Assembly: GCA_024694625.1 (NCBI GenBank)
Contig: JAILJP010000010.1
Span: 1 to 34,621 of the forward strand
Length of the DNA: 34,621 nucleotides
Source of the DNA: Lachnospiraceae bacterium
GTDB taxonomy: Bacteria; Bacillota; Clostridia; Lachnospirales; Lachnospiraceae
Direction: 5' to 3'
Below the pieces are notes generated by a model. That model was not told the origin of the DNA. It searched no databases and worked only from the letters and a program-made list of their open reading frames with translations. The position numbers were made by a program, and so were the translations under genes. Below, piece by piece: positions 1 through 7,795 of the stretch (its first letter is position 1; each line of letters starts with the position of its first letter).

Positions 1-2
1 TG

Positions 3-320
3 AAGGAAAAACGGTGGGAAGCGTTCGTGTTTCTAAATCGAAAAGGAAGACCTACAAAGAATACTGCTTATGATACGACGCTGGAAAAGATATGCAAGAA
101 GGCAAAGATAAAGAAAATATCGATGCATTCACTAAGACATACCTATGCGACCAGATGTATAGAGGCTGGAATGCGACCTAAGACGCTACAAGAAATTTTA
201 GGGCATGCGCATATATCAACCACAATGGATTTATATGTGCATAATACGGAAGAGGAAAAGAAAAAGGAACATCAAAAATTTGAGGCTGCTTTTCAAGAAT
301 GCTTTAAAGATATAGTATAG
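3..320 (+). CDS. Tyrosine recombinase / phage-type integrase, C-terminal part (5' end outside the window)
   Basis: The reading frame is open from base 3 with no stop before it, so the gene begins upstream; a GTG at 27 is only an internal codon. The visible 105 or so residues are the catalytic C-terminus of a tyrosine recombinase: the HSLRH box with its arginine, the LGH box, and a DLYVH segment carrying the nucleophilic tyrosine, followed by a charged helical tail. Such enzymes cut and rejoin DNA at attachment sites and usually sit at one end of an integrative element or prophage. It is transcribed toward ychF, and nothing mobile lies downstream, so the window probably starts at the edge of an integrated element whose body lies to the left. 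The fragment looks intact in its catalytic residues. XerC/D-like host recombinases are an alternative but the tail is more like element integrases. Confidence 0.85.
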   Translation, partial: KEKRWEAFVFLNRKGRPTKNTAYDTTLEKICKKAKIKKISMHSLRHTYATRCIEAGMRPKTLQEILGHAHISTTMDLYVHNTEEEKKKEHQKFEAAFQECFKDIV

Positions 321-344
321 AAATTTATAGAAATACATCCCAAA

Positions 345-366
345 ACATTTTTTGTGTGAAAAATGT
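345..366. repeat. Short inverted repeat after the integrase
   Basis: ACATTTTT (345-352) is followed, after a 6-nt loop, by AAAAATGT (359-366). The stem is A/T only and no T-run follows, so it is a poor terminator. It lies 24 bp after the recombinase stop, where an attachment site or recombinase-binding repeat could be, but this is inference. Confidence 0.35.
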
Positions 367-448
367 GTAGATTATCCAAAGTTGGAAGTTAAAAAGTCTC
401 ACAAATCGCAAGAATAAAGGGATTTTAAAGAAATGGAGATAGATATTT

Positions 449-1552
449 ATGAAACTCGGAATCGTAGGTTTACCAAACGTAGGTAAGTCAACCTTATTTA
501 ATTCACTTACAAAGGCAGGTGCACTGGCTGCGAACTATCCTTTCGCCACCATCGATCCCAACGTGGGCGTGGTAGCTGTACCGGATGCGCGTCTGGAAGC
601 ACTTGGAAAACTTTATAACACAAAGAAAGTTACACCCGCCACTATCGAATTTGTGGATATTGCAGGTTTGGTAAAGGGTGCCAGCCAGGGTGAAGGTCTT
701 GGAAACCAGTTTCTGGCAAATATTCGTGAGGTAGACGCTATCGTTCATGTGGTTCGCTGCTTTGAAGATGGAAACGTAGTTCACGTTGACGGAAGCATTG
801 ATCCTGCCAGAGATATTGAAACCATTAACCTTGAACTTTTATTCTCTGATTTGGAGATTATTGACCGTCGTTATCAAAAAATCCACAAGCAGGCAAAGAT
901 GGACAAGACCCTTGCCAAGGAAGTGGACTTGATTGAGCGCTTAAAAGCCCATATGGAAGACGGAAAAATGGCAAAGAACTTTGAAGTTTCCGAAACAGAC
1001 GAAGATGAACAGATTTGGTTTGATTCCTACAACCTTTTGACCGCTAAGCCGGTAATTTATGCCGCAAACGTAGCAGAAGGAGATATGGCTGATGACGGAG
1101 CAAACAACAAAAATGTTGCAGCAGTTCGCGAGCTTGCAATGGCTGAAAATTCAGAAGTCTTTGTTGTTTGTGCAGAAATGGAGCAGGAACTTTCTGAGTT
1201 GGATGACGAAGAAAAGAAATTGTTCCTTGAAGATTTAGGTGTAGAATCTTCCGGATTGGATAAGCTGATTGCAGCAAGCTACTCTTTGCTTGGACTTATG
1301 AGCTTTTTGACTGCCGGAGAAGATGAGTGCCGTGCTTGGACGATTAAAAAAGGAACAAAGGCACCACAGGCAGCAGGAAAGATTCATACTGACTTTGAAC
1401 GTGGATTTATTAAAGCAGAAGTTGTAAACTACCAGGATCTTTTGGATTGTGGCTCTCTTTCAGCAGCAAAAGAAAAAGGAATTGTTGGTATGGAAGGTAA
1501 GGAATACGTGGTTCAGGACGGCGACGTAATTTTATTCCGTTTCAATGTTTAA
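449..1552 (+). CDS. ychF: Redox-regulated ATPase YchF (OLA1 family)
   Basis: 367 residues, the normal family length. Residues 7-14 form the P-loop (GLPNVGKS), 70-74 are DIAGL (G3), and 206-210 are ANVAE, the altered G4 box that gives this Obg-family protein ATP rather than GTP preference. A coiled-coil insertion lies around 130-180, and the last 85 residues are the TGS domain ending in the characteristic HTDFERGF and FRFNV segments. The family binds ribosomes and is linked to translation and oxidative stress responses. GGAG at 435-438 supports the ATG at 449. It stands alone between the integrase tail and nrdR, and no convincing terminator follows it. Confidence 0.96.
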   Translation: MKLGIVGLPNVGKSTLFNSLTKAGALAANYPFATIDPNVGVVAVPDARLEALGKLYNTKKVTPATIEFVDIAGLVKGASQGEGLGNQFLANIREVDAIVHVVRCFEDGNVVHVDGSIDPARDIETINLELLFSDLEIIDRRYQKIHKQAKMDKTLAKEVDLIERLKAHMEDGKMAKNFEVSETDEDEQIWFDSYNLLTAKPVIYAANVAEGDMADDGANNKNVAAVRELAMAENSEVFVVCAEMEQELSELDDEEKKLFLEDLGVESSGLDKLIAASYSLLGLMSFLTAGEDECRAWTIKKGTKAPQAAGKIHTDFERGFIKAEVVNYQDLLDCGSLSAAKEKGIVGMEGKEYVVQDGDVILFRFNV

Positions 1553-1601
1553 ATTAGAAGAAACACCTTTCAAATCCTCAAAAATCCGCAGAAAATGCGA
1601 C

Positions 1602-1630
1602 TTGATTATTTGTTGAAACTTGTTTATACT
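1602..1630 (+). promoter_or_regulatory. Promoter of nrdR
   Basis: TTGATT (1602-1607) and TATACT (1625-1630) are separated by 17 bp and lie 59 bp before the nrdR start. This is a good housekeeping-sigma match. No clear NrdR box was seen here. Confidence 0.6.
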
Positions 1631-1688
1631 AAATATTGTACTTGTAAAAACTAGCAACGCATTATTTTGGGGATATGGAGGAGTAATC

Positions 1689-2141
1689 ATGAGATGTCCA
1701 TTTTGCGGAAGCGATAACACACGCGTAATTGATTCTAGACCGGCAGACGATAACAATTCTATTCGTCGTCGTAGAATGTGTGATGATTGCGGAAAGCGTT
1801 TTACTACATACGAAAAGGTTGAGACCATACCGCTTATTGTTATCAAAAAGGATAACGTACGTGAGCAGTATGACAGAGCAAAGATTGAAGGCGGTATTTT
1901 GCGCGCTTGCCACAAACGCCCTGTTTCAGTGGATACCATTACCAAGTTAATTGACGAAGTTGAGACTGAAATCTTTTCTTCCGAAGAAAAAGAAATCCGT
2001 TCCGATCGTATCGGTGAAATCGTCATGGAAAAATTAAAGGATATTGATGCTGTAGCGTATGTGCGTTTTGCTTCAGTATATCGAGAATTCAAGGATGTAG
2101 AGACATTTTTGGATGAATTAAATAAAATGTTGAACAAATAA
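1689..2141 (+). CDS. nrdR: Transcriptional regulator NrdR
   Basis: 150 residues, the standard size. The N-terminus is a four-cysteine zinc ribbon (CPFCGS near residue 3 and CDDCGKRFTTYE about 30 residues on) and the rest is an ATP-cone domain that senses ATP/dATP. NrdR represses ribonucleotide reductase operons. An in-frame ATG at 1620 would add 23 residues absent from the family; the start at 1689 is chosen because GGAGGAG (1677-1683) sits 5 nt before it and the protein then begins with the canonical MRCPFCG. No ribonucleotide reductase gene is in the window. In many Firmicutes nrdR sits among unrelated housekeeping genes, as here. Confidence 0.96.
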   Translation: MRCPFCGSDNTRVIDSRPADDNNSIRRRRMCDDCGKRFTTYEKVETIPLIVIKKDNVREQYDRAKIEGGILRACHKRPVSVDTITKLIDEVETEIFSSEEKEIRSDRIGEIVMEKLKDIDAVAYVRFASVYREFKDVETFLDELNKMLNK

Positions 2142-2151
2142 CAAAAAAGGG

Positions 2152-2178
2152 TTAAGTTTTTTTGTTGACCGTCGATAT
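2152..2178 (+). promoter_or_regulatory. Sigma-28 (SigD/FliA) type promoter
   Basis: TTAAGTTT (2152-2159), exactly 11 bp of spacer, then GTCGATAT (2171-2178). The established sigma-28 consensus is TAAAGTTT, N11, GCCGATAA (GCCGATAT in Bacillus SigD). Each half differs from consensus at one base and the spacing is exact. It is followed by the 124-residue gene at 2232. Confidence 0.65.
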
Positions 2179-2231
2179 ATAATGTGAGAGGAAATATGAC
2201 GTATTTATAACGTGAAAGGGATTTCAAGCAC

Positions 2232-2606
2232 ATGAATATTTCAGGAATTAGACCATATTCAGGATTCTACAATATAAATAACGTCTCAAACGTTCATAAC
2301 AATCGACCGGAAGAAGTTTCTCAGCCTGTAGAAACGAAGGAAGAGGTCAAAGAAGTTTCCAAGGAAGCTATTGAAGCTGCAAAGAGTAAGCAGACCTTTG
2401 GAAGCTATGATTACGCGGACCAGTATCGTCCTACAGAGAACTTTGAAGTAAAGTCTGAAAAGAGTGACCTTCGTTCTTTGGACGTTGAAAAGGCTCTTTC
2501 CGATATGAGAAAGGACCAGGCGATTCAGCAGTACCAGGTATTTGTTGGAGAAAATGCTGAACCGGAAGCAAAGGTGGTTCGTGGAGCAGAAGACTTCGTA
2601 TTATAA
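2232..2606 (+). CDS. Uncharacterised small protein under a sigma-28-like promoter
   Basis: 124 residues, hydrophilic and acidic, with no signal peptide or membrane segment. The N-terminus (MNISGIRPYSGFYN) is tyrosine and asparagine rich, followed by a charged K/E stretch at about 35-55 and a C-terminal part with LDVEKALSDMRKDQ and YQVFVG segments that reads like a helical, flagellin- or chaperone-partner-like domain. I do not recognise a named family. GAAAGGG at 2214-2220 precedes the ATG. The gene has its own sigma-28-like promoter and a strong terminator (2616-2647), so it is a monocistronic unit. Through that promoter it is inferred to belong to the motility regulon; a direct flagellar role is not shown by the sequence. 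Confidence 0.8.
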   Translation: MNISGIRPYSGFYNINNVSNVHNNRPEEVSQPVETKEEVKEVSKEAIEAAKSKQTFGSYDYADQYRPTENFEVKSEKSDLRSLDVEKALSDMRKDQAIQQYQVFVGENAEPEAKVVRGAEDFVL

Positions 2607-2615
2607 TTAAAGTTC

Positions 2616-2647
2616 AAAAGACAGTTCGAAAGGACTGTCTTTTTTTT
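2616..2647 (+). terminator. Intrinsic terminator
   Basis: AAAAGACAGTTC pairs with GGACTGTCTTT (one G-U pair) around a GAAA tetraloop, followed by a run of T. It closes the small-protein gene ending at 2606. Confidence 0.9.
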
Positions 2648-2694
2648 ATGCCTCAAATTTCAAAGGATTGAGGGTGGCTTACTTGTAAAAATTC

Positions 2695-2703
2695 TGCTAT
2701 AAT
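2695..2703 (+). promoter_or_regulatory. Extended -10 promoter of the YqeG-type gene
   Basis: TGCTATAAT (TGn plus perfect TATAAT) lies 33 bp before the start at 2737. No good -35 at 17 bp, as is usual for extended -10 promoters. Confidence 0.5.
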
Positions 2704-2736
2704 GCCCTTTGGTGTCAAAGAAGAAAAGGATATCAT

Positions 2737-3276
2737 ATGAAAAGTTTACTTTACCCGGACGATTATATTTCGTCCATTTATGATGCAGATATAAAGAAAT
2801 TATACGAAGAAGGGTATCGCGGCATAATTTTTGACGTGGACAATACCTTGGTTCCTCACAATGCTCCCGCAGATGACAGAGCAAAGGCGTTTTTTTCGGA
2901 ATTAAATGAGTTGGGATTTCAAAGTCTTTTGCTTTCCAACAACAAGGAACCTAGGGTGAAAACCTTCCAAGAGGCTTCCGGGGCCAGCGCTTATATTTTC
3001 AAAGCCAATAAGCCCTCTGTAAAAGGATATGAAATGGCCATGGAAAAGATGGGCACCACGAAAGAAAACACACTTTTTGTGGGAGATCAGATTTTTACAG
3101 ATATCTGGGGAGCCAACCGTGCCGGCATTCGTACCATTATGGTAAAACCGGTTTTAAAATGGAAAGAAGAAATCCAGATTATTCTAAAACGACTGGTAGA
3201 AGCCTTTATTTTGCTTGGTTACAAGCATTATGTGAAAAAAGGTGGAGAGGTCCGAAAGGTTCCTATGAAAAAATAG
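2737..3276 (+). CDS. YqeG family HAD IIIA-type phosphatase
   Basis: 179 residues. HAD motif I is FDVDNT (nucleophile D33, acid D35), motif II is LSNN (67-69 SNN), a lysine at 89 or 92 (KANK) serves as motif III, and motif IV is GDQIFTD (116-122). This order and length match the YqeG family, relatives of phosphatidylglycerophosphate phosphatases but usually of unknown substrate in Firmicutes. A short hydrophobic helix near 148-160 could be membrane-associated. AAAGGA at 2725-2730 precedes the start. It is followed 73 nt later by rpiB without an intervening terminator, so the two may be cotranscribed. Confidence 0.88.
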   Translation: MKSLLYPDDYISSIYDADIKKLYEEGYRGIIFDVDNTLVPHNAPADDRAKAFFSELNELGFQSLLLSNNKEPRVKTFQEASGASAYIFKANKPSVKGYEMAMEKMGTTKENTLFVGDQIFTDIWGANRAGIRTIMVKPVLKWKEEIQIILKRLVEAFILLGYKHYVKKGGEVRKVPMKK

Positions 3277-3349
3277 GATTTGGACAGCTTGGAAAAAAGA
3301 TGAATCACAGGCTTAGATCACAATTGTTAGGTAGTAGAAAGGATACATC

Positions 3350-3799
3350 ATGAAAATTGCCATTGGAAATGACCATGCGGCCATCGAATTAAAGAAAACC
3401 ATTAAAGAGTACTTGGAATCCTTGGGAAATGAAGTTGTTGACTTAGGAGCCAACGAGAACAAAGGAATCAGTTACACCGTTTTTGGTGAAGCGGTAGCGG
3501 AAAAAGTCGTTGCCAAAGAAGTAGATTTCGGAGTATTGATTTGCGGAACGGGTGTGGGCATCTCCATTGCTGCCAATAAAGTACCCGGAATCCGAGCTGC
3601 AGTTTGTTCAGACCCTACCACTGCAAGATTGGTAAAAGAACATAACAATGCAAACATTATTGCCTTCGGTGCTCGAATTGTTGGAAGCGAAGCTGCAAAG
3701 GATATTGTGGATGCTTATATGAATGCCACTTTCCAGGGCGGACGTCACGCAGATCGTGTGAACATGATTAGCGATATAGAAAAGAAATATTCAAAGTAA
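3350..3799 (+). CDS. rpiB: Ribose 5-phosphate isomerase B (RpiB/LacAB family)
   Basis: 149 residues, usual for RpiB. The N-terminal NDH (7-9), the CGTGVGISIAANK active-site loop and the EHNNANI segment with its catalytic histidine are all present, as is the late GGRH arginine segment. It would interconvert ribose 5-phosphate and ribulose 5-phosphate. Odd point: the usual VDYPDYA segment before the second helix is replaced by ISYTVFGEA, so the aspartate and proline of the DYP motif are lost while the tyrosine remains. Related LacA/LacB galactose-6-phosphate isomerases are an alternative, but those act as paired subunits and only one copy is here. GAAAGGA (3337-3343) supports the start. Confidence 0.85.
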   Translation: MKIAIGNDHAAIELKKTIKEYLESLGNEVVDLGANENKGISYTVFGEAVAEKVVAKEVDFGVLICGTGVGISIAANKVPGIRAAVCSDPTTARLVKEHNNANIIAFGARIVGSEAAKDIVDAYMNATFQGGRHADRVNMISDIEKKYSK

Positions 3800-3851
3800 A
3801 ATTCTATTTGCCTCTGTAGGATGGGGATGAAAAGGGGAAAACCCTGCCTTC

Positions 3852-3880
3852 TTGCATTTTGCCGTACTATCGTGTAAAAT
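3852..3880 (+). promoter_or_regulatory. Promoter of efp
   Basis: TTGCAT (3852-3857), 17 bp, TAAAAT (3875-3880), 37 bp before the efp start. Good housekeeping-sigma match. Confidence 0.65.
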
Positions 3881-3917
3881 GTTAGAAGTTATTTTGTGTA
3901 TTTAGGAGGAATTAAGA

Positions 3918-4475
3918 ATGATTACAGCCGGAGATTTTAAGAACGGTGTTACTATTGAGTACGATGGAAAAGTATGTCAGATCGTTGAATTTCAGCATGT
4001 AAAGCCCGGTAAGGGAGCTGCTTTCGTTCGTACTAAGCTTAAGGATATTGTAAACGGTGGTGTAGTAGAAACTTCTTTCAGACCTACTGAAAAATTCCCT
4101 ACCGCTCACATCGATCGTAAGGATATGCAGTATCTCTACTCTGACGGCGATTTATTTAACTTCATGGACGTTGAAACTTACGACCAGATCGCTTTGTCTC
4201 AGGATGACATCGGTGATTCCTTGAAGTTTGTGAAAGAAAACGAAATGGTTAAGATTTGTTCTTACAAGGGAAATGTGTTCGCTGTAGAACCTCCTCTTTT
4301 CGTAGAACTTCAGATTACTGATACAGAGCCCGGATTTAAGGGTGATACAGCTACAGGTGCTACAAAGCCTGCTACTGTTGAAACCGGTGCTGTTGTTAAC
4401 GTTCCTTTGTTCGTTAACCAGGATGATGTTATCAAGATTGATACAAGAACCGGAGAATACTTATCTCGAGTTTAA
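3918..4475 (+). CDS. efp: Elongation factor P
   Basis: 185 residues, full length. Domain I carries the loop [10 protein letters not shown] with lysine 32 at its tip, the residue that reaches the peptidyl transferase centre and is modified in many bacteria. Two OB-like domains follow, and the protein ends in the family signature [13 protein letters not shown] relieves ribosome stalling at polyproline. AGGAGGA (3904-3910) sits 7 nt before the ATG. The PGKGAA loop is of the Bacillus type rather than the R-beta-lysylated enterobacterial type, and no epmA/epmB-like genes are in the window. A 72-residue gene begins 11 nt after the stop and probably shares the transcript. Confidence 0.97.
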   Translation: MITAGDFKNGVTIEYDGKVCQIVEFQHVKPGKGAAFVRTKLKDIVNGGVVETSFRPTEKFPTAHIDRKDMQYLYSDGDLFNFMDVETYDQIALSQDDIGDSLKFVKENEMVKICSYKGNVFAVEPPLFVELQITDTEPGFKGDTATGATKPATVETGAVVNVPLFVNQDDVIKIDTRTGEYLSRV

Positions 4476-4486
4476 GGAAGAGTTTT

Positions 4487-4705
4487 ATGGATTATAAGAG
4501 CCTACCTCTTTCGCAGATTCTTAGAGAAAGAGATATTTACGTTATTTTTGATGAAGAATTTCAAAAGGCAAGCTGGTTAGACTTATCGGCGCTTCAAGCT
4601 TCTGACAGCACCATGGAGGATTTATACTCCGATAACATTTTGCCAAAGGATGTGTTAGACAAGATTGACGAACGCATCAAAAATGAAATTACGTTGAAAG
4701 AATAG
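4487..4705 (+). CDS. Small hypothetical protein cotranscribed with efp
   Basis: 72 residues, acidic, no membrane segment or cysteine. The visible pattern is a short N-terminal helix (SLPLSQILRERDIYVIFDEEF) and a C-terminal segment rich in D, L and K. I recognise no family. It starts 11 nt after efp, with AAGGAAGAG as its ribosome binding site overlapping the efp stop, and is followed at once by a strong terminator at 4708. That arrangement makes it very likely a real gene translated from the efp message. Confidence 0.75.
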   Translation: MDYKSLPLSQILRERDIYVIFDEEFQKASWLDLSALQASDSTMEDLYSDNILPKDVLDKIDERIKNEITLKE

Positions 4706-4707
4706 CA

Positions 4708-4742
4708 AAAAGCCATCGACTTATTTGTCGGTGGCTTTTTTT
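4708..4742 (+). terminator. Intrinsic terminator of the efp unit
   Basis: AAAAGCCATCGAC pairs with GTCGGTGGCTTTT (one wobble) around TTATTT, and the 3' arm runs into seven T. Confidence 0.9.
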
Positions 4743-4750
4743 CTCTAGTA

Positions 4751-4759
4751 TGATATAAT
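4751..4759 (+). promoter_or_regulatory. Extended -10 promoter
   Basis: TGATATAAT (TGn plus TATAAT) directly after the efp terminator and 44 bp before the GTG start of the PAS-GGDEF-EAL gene. Confidence 0.55.
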
Positions 4760-4802
4760 CTTTTTATACTTATTAAGTTACTTGTATTAGGGGGAAAAAA
4801 GA

Positions 4803-6473
4803 GTGAATGATTTAACTCGTATAAAGTATTTCAATGATATTTTTGAGATATTTTCATCCAAAGAGGATGGACATTTTACTTTTTGGGCAGACTATAATGA
4901 AGGTAGCGTGTATTGGAGCCACGATATGATGGAGTATTACGGCTTCCCGCAGCAGTTGATTGCAGAGGAAGGAGCGCTGGATTTTTATAAAAGCCGTATT
5001 CATCCCGAGGATTTACCGGCTTACGAACAGCAGGTGGATGACATGTTTTCTAATCGAAATGAGTGGATGCATTCGACCTATCGTATTTTAAACAAGGATA
5101 ATGTCTATGTTACCTGCACTACAGACGCGAAGCTCTTCCGAGGAGAAGAAGGCAAGCCGATTTTCTTTGCCGGAAAGGTAGTCAATCACGAGGTTTCTGA
5201 AACCATCGATCCGGTTACCGGCTTGTACAATCGTACAAAGCTCGTCACCCAGATGACAAAGTATGAGAATGCCAAGCGTTCGTATTACCTTTTGGTTATT
5301 GGTATTCGAAATTTTGTTGCTATAAACGACTCCTTCGGTTACCGTATGGGAAATCGGGTATTAAAAGAGATTGCCAACTTTGCACGAAGTTTGCGACTGG
5401 ATGGCTACGTGTACCGTGTGGAAGGTACGAAATTTGCCTTTACCTTAAAGTCAGATCGCCACACCAAAGAAGAGATTATTGCGATTTACAATCGTTTCCA
5501 GGCTTTCATGGAAAACGAACTTGTGGTAGATGGGAAAAAGATTTCCTTAAACGTCTGTGGTGGAGCGCTCTTAGCAGAAGCTCCGGACTTAGAGCACAAT
5601 CCCATTTTAAATTCGGCTCTTTATGTAATCTCCAAAGCAAAAGAAGAAAACCTTACAAATCTTTTGTTTGCCGATGAAACACAGACCTTTGAAAGCCGCC
5701 ATATGATGGAAGTGCTTTCTGCTATCCGAAAAGATATGATTGGAGAAAAGAAGCATTTTTACTTGGTATACCAACCTATCGTGGAAGCTATGACCGGAAA
5801 GACAGCGGGTATGGAAGCTTTGCTTCGCTGGTCTTCCGATACCCTTGGAAATGTCCCTCCCAATCAGTTTATTTCCTGGTTGGAAAAGGATGGCAAGTTT
5901 AATGAACTGGGCCGATGGATTTTCCGCCAGGCTCTTCGGGATGCTGCACCTATCATCAAGGAGCGCCCTGACTTTATTGTAAATATCAATATTGCCTACC
6001 CGCAAATTCAAAGAGATGAGTTTATTGATGAAGTGGCTCGTATTTTGGAAGAAGAGGGTGTGCCTGCACAAAACGTCAAATTCGAGTTGACGGAGCGTTG
6101 TAAATTATTAAACATGGAAATGCTTCGCAATAAGATGATATCCGTTAAGTCCATGGATGCACAGGTTGCTTTGGATGACTTTGGAACGGGGTATTCTGCC
6201 CTCGATTTATTAATCAATCTTCCGGTAGATCAAATTAAAATCGACCGTAGTTTTGTTATGGATATTCAAGAAAATCTTGAAAAGCAAAGCTTGCTTCGCG
6301 CCATTACCGGCTGTGCCAAAGAACTTGGTAAAACAGTTTGCGTAGAAGGTATCGAAGAAGAAGATTTAGAGATTTACTTACAAAAGAATTTCTATGTCAA
6401 TTTATTCCAGGGTTACTATTACTCAAAACCCATTAAAATTGAGGAATTCAGAAAATGGCTGAACAAACACTAA
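4803..6473 (+). CDS. PAS-GGDEF-EAL protein, probable c-di-GMP phosphodiesterase with a degenerate GGDEF site
   Basis: 556 residues, no membrane segment. A PAS domain spans about 26-130 (YWSHDMMEYYGFP, then IHPEDLPAY), the linker DPVTGLYNR starts at 136, a GGDEF-fold domain runs to about 290, and an EAL domain fills 305-556. The GGDEF signature reads EGTKF (207-211), so cyclase activity is not expected. The EAL site is complete: E338-A-L, N396, E428, D458-D459-F-G, K479-I-D, E515 and Q536 before GYYYSKP. It should therefore hydrolyse c-di-GMP, with the dead GGDEF domain perhaps sensing GTP. The start is GTG at 4803, supported by AGGGGG (4789-4794). proA follows 10 nt later, implying a shared message, an unusual pairing. 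Confidence 0.92.
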   Translation: MNDLTRIKYFNDIFEIFSSKEDGHFTFWADYNEGSVYWSHDMMEYYGFPQQLIAEEGALDFYKSRIHPEDLPAYEQQVDDMFSNRNEWMHSTYRILNKDNVYVTCTTDAKLFRGEEGKPIFFAGKVVNHEVSETIDPVTGLYNRTKLVTQMTKYENAKRSYYLLVIGIRNFVAINDSFGYRMGNRVLKEIANFARSLRLDGYVYRVEGTKFAFTLKSDRHTKEEIIAIYNRFQAFMENELVVDGKKISLNVCGGALLAEAPDLEHNPILNSALYVISKAKEENLTNLLFADETQTFESRHMMEVLSAIRKDMIGEKKHFYLVYQPIVEAMTGKTAGMEALLRWSSDTLGNVPPNQFISWLEKDGKFNELGRWIFRQALRDAAPIIKERPDFIVNINIAYPQIQRDEFIDEVARILEEEGVPAQNVKFELTERCKLLNMEMLRNKMISVKSMDAQVALDDFGTGYSALDLLINLPVDQIKIDRSFVMDIQENLEKQSLLRAITGCAKELGKTVCVEGIEEEDLEIYLQKNFYVNLFQGYYYSKPIKIEEFRKWLNKH

Positions 6474-6483
6474 AGGAAAAAAG

Positions 6484-7761
6484 ATGAAGATTAAAGATGA
6501 AGCACACAAGATGAAGCTGGCATCTCCAAAGATGGCAGCTTCTTCTTCGGAAACAAGAAATTTGGCACTTTCCAATATTGCCAAAGCATTAAAAGAAGAA
6601 AAAGAACAAATCTTTGCGGCAAATCAATCTGATTTGGCAGCAGCAAAAGAAAATGGGGTTTCACCCGCAGTTACCAAACGACTAAAATTTGATGAAGCTA
6701 AGCTTCAATCCGTAATTGAAGGATTGGAACAATTGCAGGGCTTGCCGGATTCCATCGGAACCGTGCAGATGAACCGTCAGCTAGACGAGGGCCTGGTATT
6801 AAAACGTATTTCCTGCCCCATTGGTGTGATTGGCGTGATTTTTGAAGCACGCCCCGATGCCTTGGTTCAGATTTCCTCTCTTTGTATCAAAAGCGGAAAC
6901 TGCGCGATTTTAAAGGGTGGAAAAGAAACTGCAAATACCAATAAAACCTTATTTCAAATTATCAAAAAAGCAGCAGTGGATTCAGGTCTTCCTGAAAATT
7001 GTCTCCTTCAGGCAGAGGCTCACAGCGAGATTGACGAGCTTTTAGAGTGCCACAAGGACGTGGACCTTTTGATTCCTAGAGGCTCCAATGCTTTTGTTTC
7101 TTACATTATGAATCACACAAAGATTCCGGTAATGGGACATGCAGACGGTATTTGCCATGTTTACGTAGACAAGGATGCAGATTTTGAAAAGGCGATTCCC
7201 ATCGTAGTTGATGCAAAGACGCAGTATACCGCTGCTTGTAATGCTGCAGAGACTCTGTTGGTCCATAAAGATATTGCAGATGAGTTCTTGCCCAAGGTTG
7301 CCGAGGCACTTTCAAAGGCAAATGTTTCTATCTACGGAGAGGGCAAGGCAAAAGAACTGACAAACGCAGAACCTTTAACGGAAGAGGGCTTTGCAAAAGA
7401 ATATCTCGATTTAAAACTTTCCGTTAAAATCGTATCTGATGTGGAAGAAGCTGTAGACCACATCAATGCCTACGGCTCTCATCATACAGATGCCATTATT
7501 ACAGAAAACAGCGAGACCGCTGAATACTTTATGCAGATGGTGGATTCTGCCGGAGTATATCAAAATGCCTCCACCCGTTTTGCAGACGGCTTCCGATATG
7601 GATTCGGAGCAGAGGTGGGGATTTCTACCGGAAAGATTCATGCCAGAGGACCGGTTGGTTTGGAAGGCTTGATGACCTACAAATATAAGCTTTACGGCAG
7701 CGGACAGATTGTGAACGACTACGCTACCGGAAAGAGCAGTTTTTCTTTTAAAGATTTATAA
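6484..7761 (+). CDS. proA: Gamma-glutamyl phosphate reductase (glutamate-5-semialdehyde dehydrogenase)
   Basis: 425 residues, full length. Second step of proline synthesis: reduces glutamyl-5-phosphate to the semialdehyde with NADPH. The family segment FEARPD (120-125) and the catalytic cysteine C252 in YTAACNAAETLLVH are present, as is the C-terminal RGPVGLEGLMTYKY signature. Its ribosome binding site AAAGG (6472-6476) overlaps the stop of the phosphodiesterase gene. proB, the kinase that normally accompanies proA, is not next to it or elsewhere in the window. Transcription from the left likely runs through both genes; the hairpin after proA is oriented mainly for the opposite strand. Confidence 0.96.
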   Translation: MKIKDEAHKMKLASPKMAASSSETRNLALSNIAKALKEEKEQIFAANQSDLAAAKENGVSPAVTKRLKFDEAKLQSVIEGLEQLQGLPDSIGTVQMNRQLDEGLVLKRISCPIGVIGVIFEARPDALVQISSLCIKSGNCAILKGGKETANTNKTLFQIIKKAAVDSGLPENCLLQAEAHSEIDELLECHKDVDLLIPRGSNAFVSYIMNHTKIPVMGHADGICHVYVDKDADFEKAIPIVVDAKTQYTAACNAAETLLVHKDIADEFLPKVAEALSKANVSIYGEGKAKELTNAEPLTEEGFAKEYLDLKLSVKIVSDVEEAVDHINAYGSHHTDAIITENSETAEYFMQMVDSAGVYQNASTRFADGFRYGFGAEVGISTGKIHARGPVGLEGLMTYKYKLYGSGQIVNDYATGKSSFSFKDL

Positions 7762-7784
7762 AAACGGAGGCCCTTTGGCCTCCG
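7757..7784 (-). terminator. Terminator between convergent genes
   Basis: CGGAGGCC (7765-7772), CTTT loop, GGCCTCCG (7777-7784), a perfect 8-bp stem. On the minus strand it is followed by TTTTTAT, so it best serves the minus-strand gene ending at 7796; it may also slow proA transcripts on the plus strand. Confidence 0.75.
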
Positions 7785-7795
7785 ATGTACATTTC

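Noticed and set aside
1532-2233. Long minus-strand open frame of 233 codons opposite nrdR
   Set aside because: It is antisense to a canonical nrdR with a strong ribosome binding site; its product is low-complexity (S, F, I rich) and has no ribosome binding site or domain.
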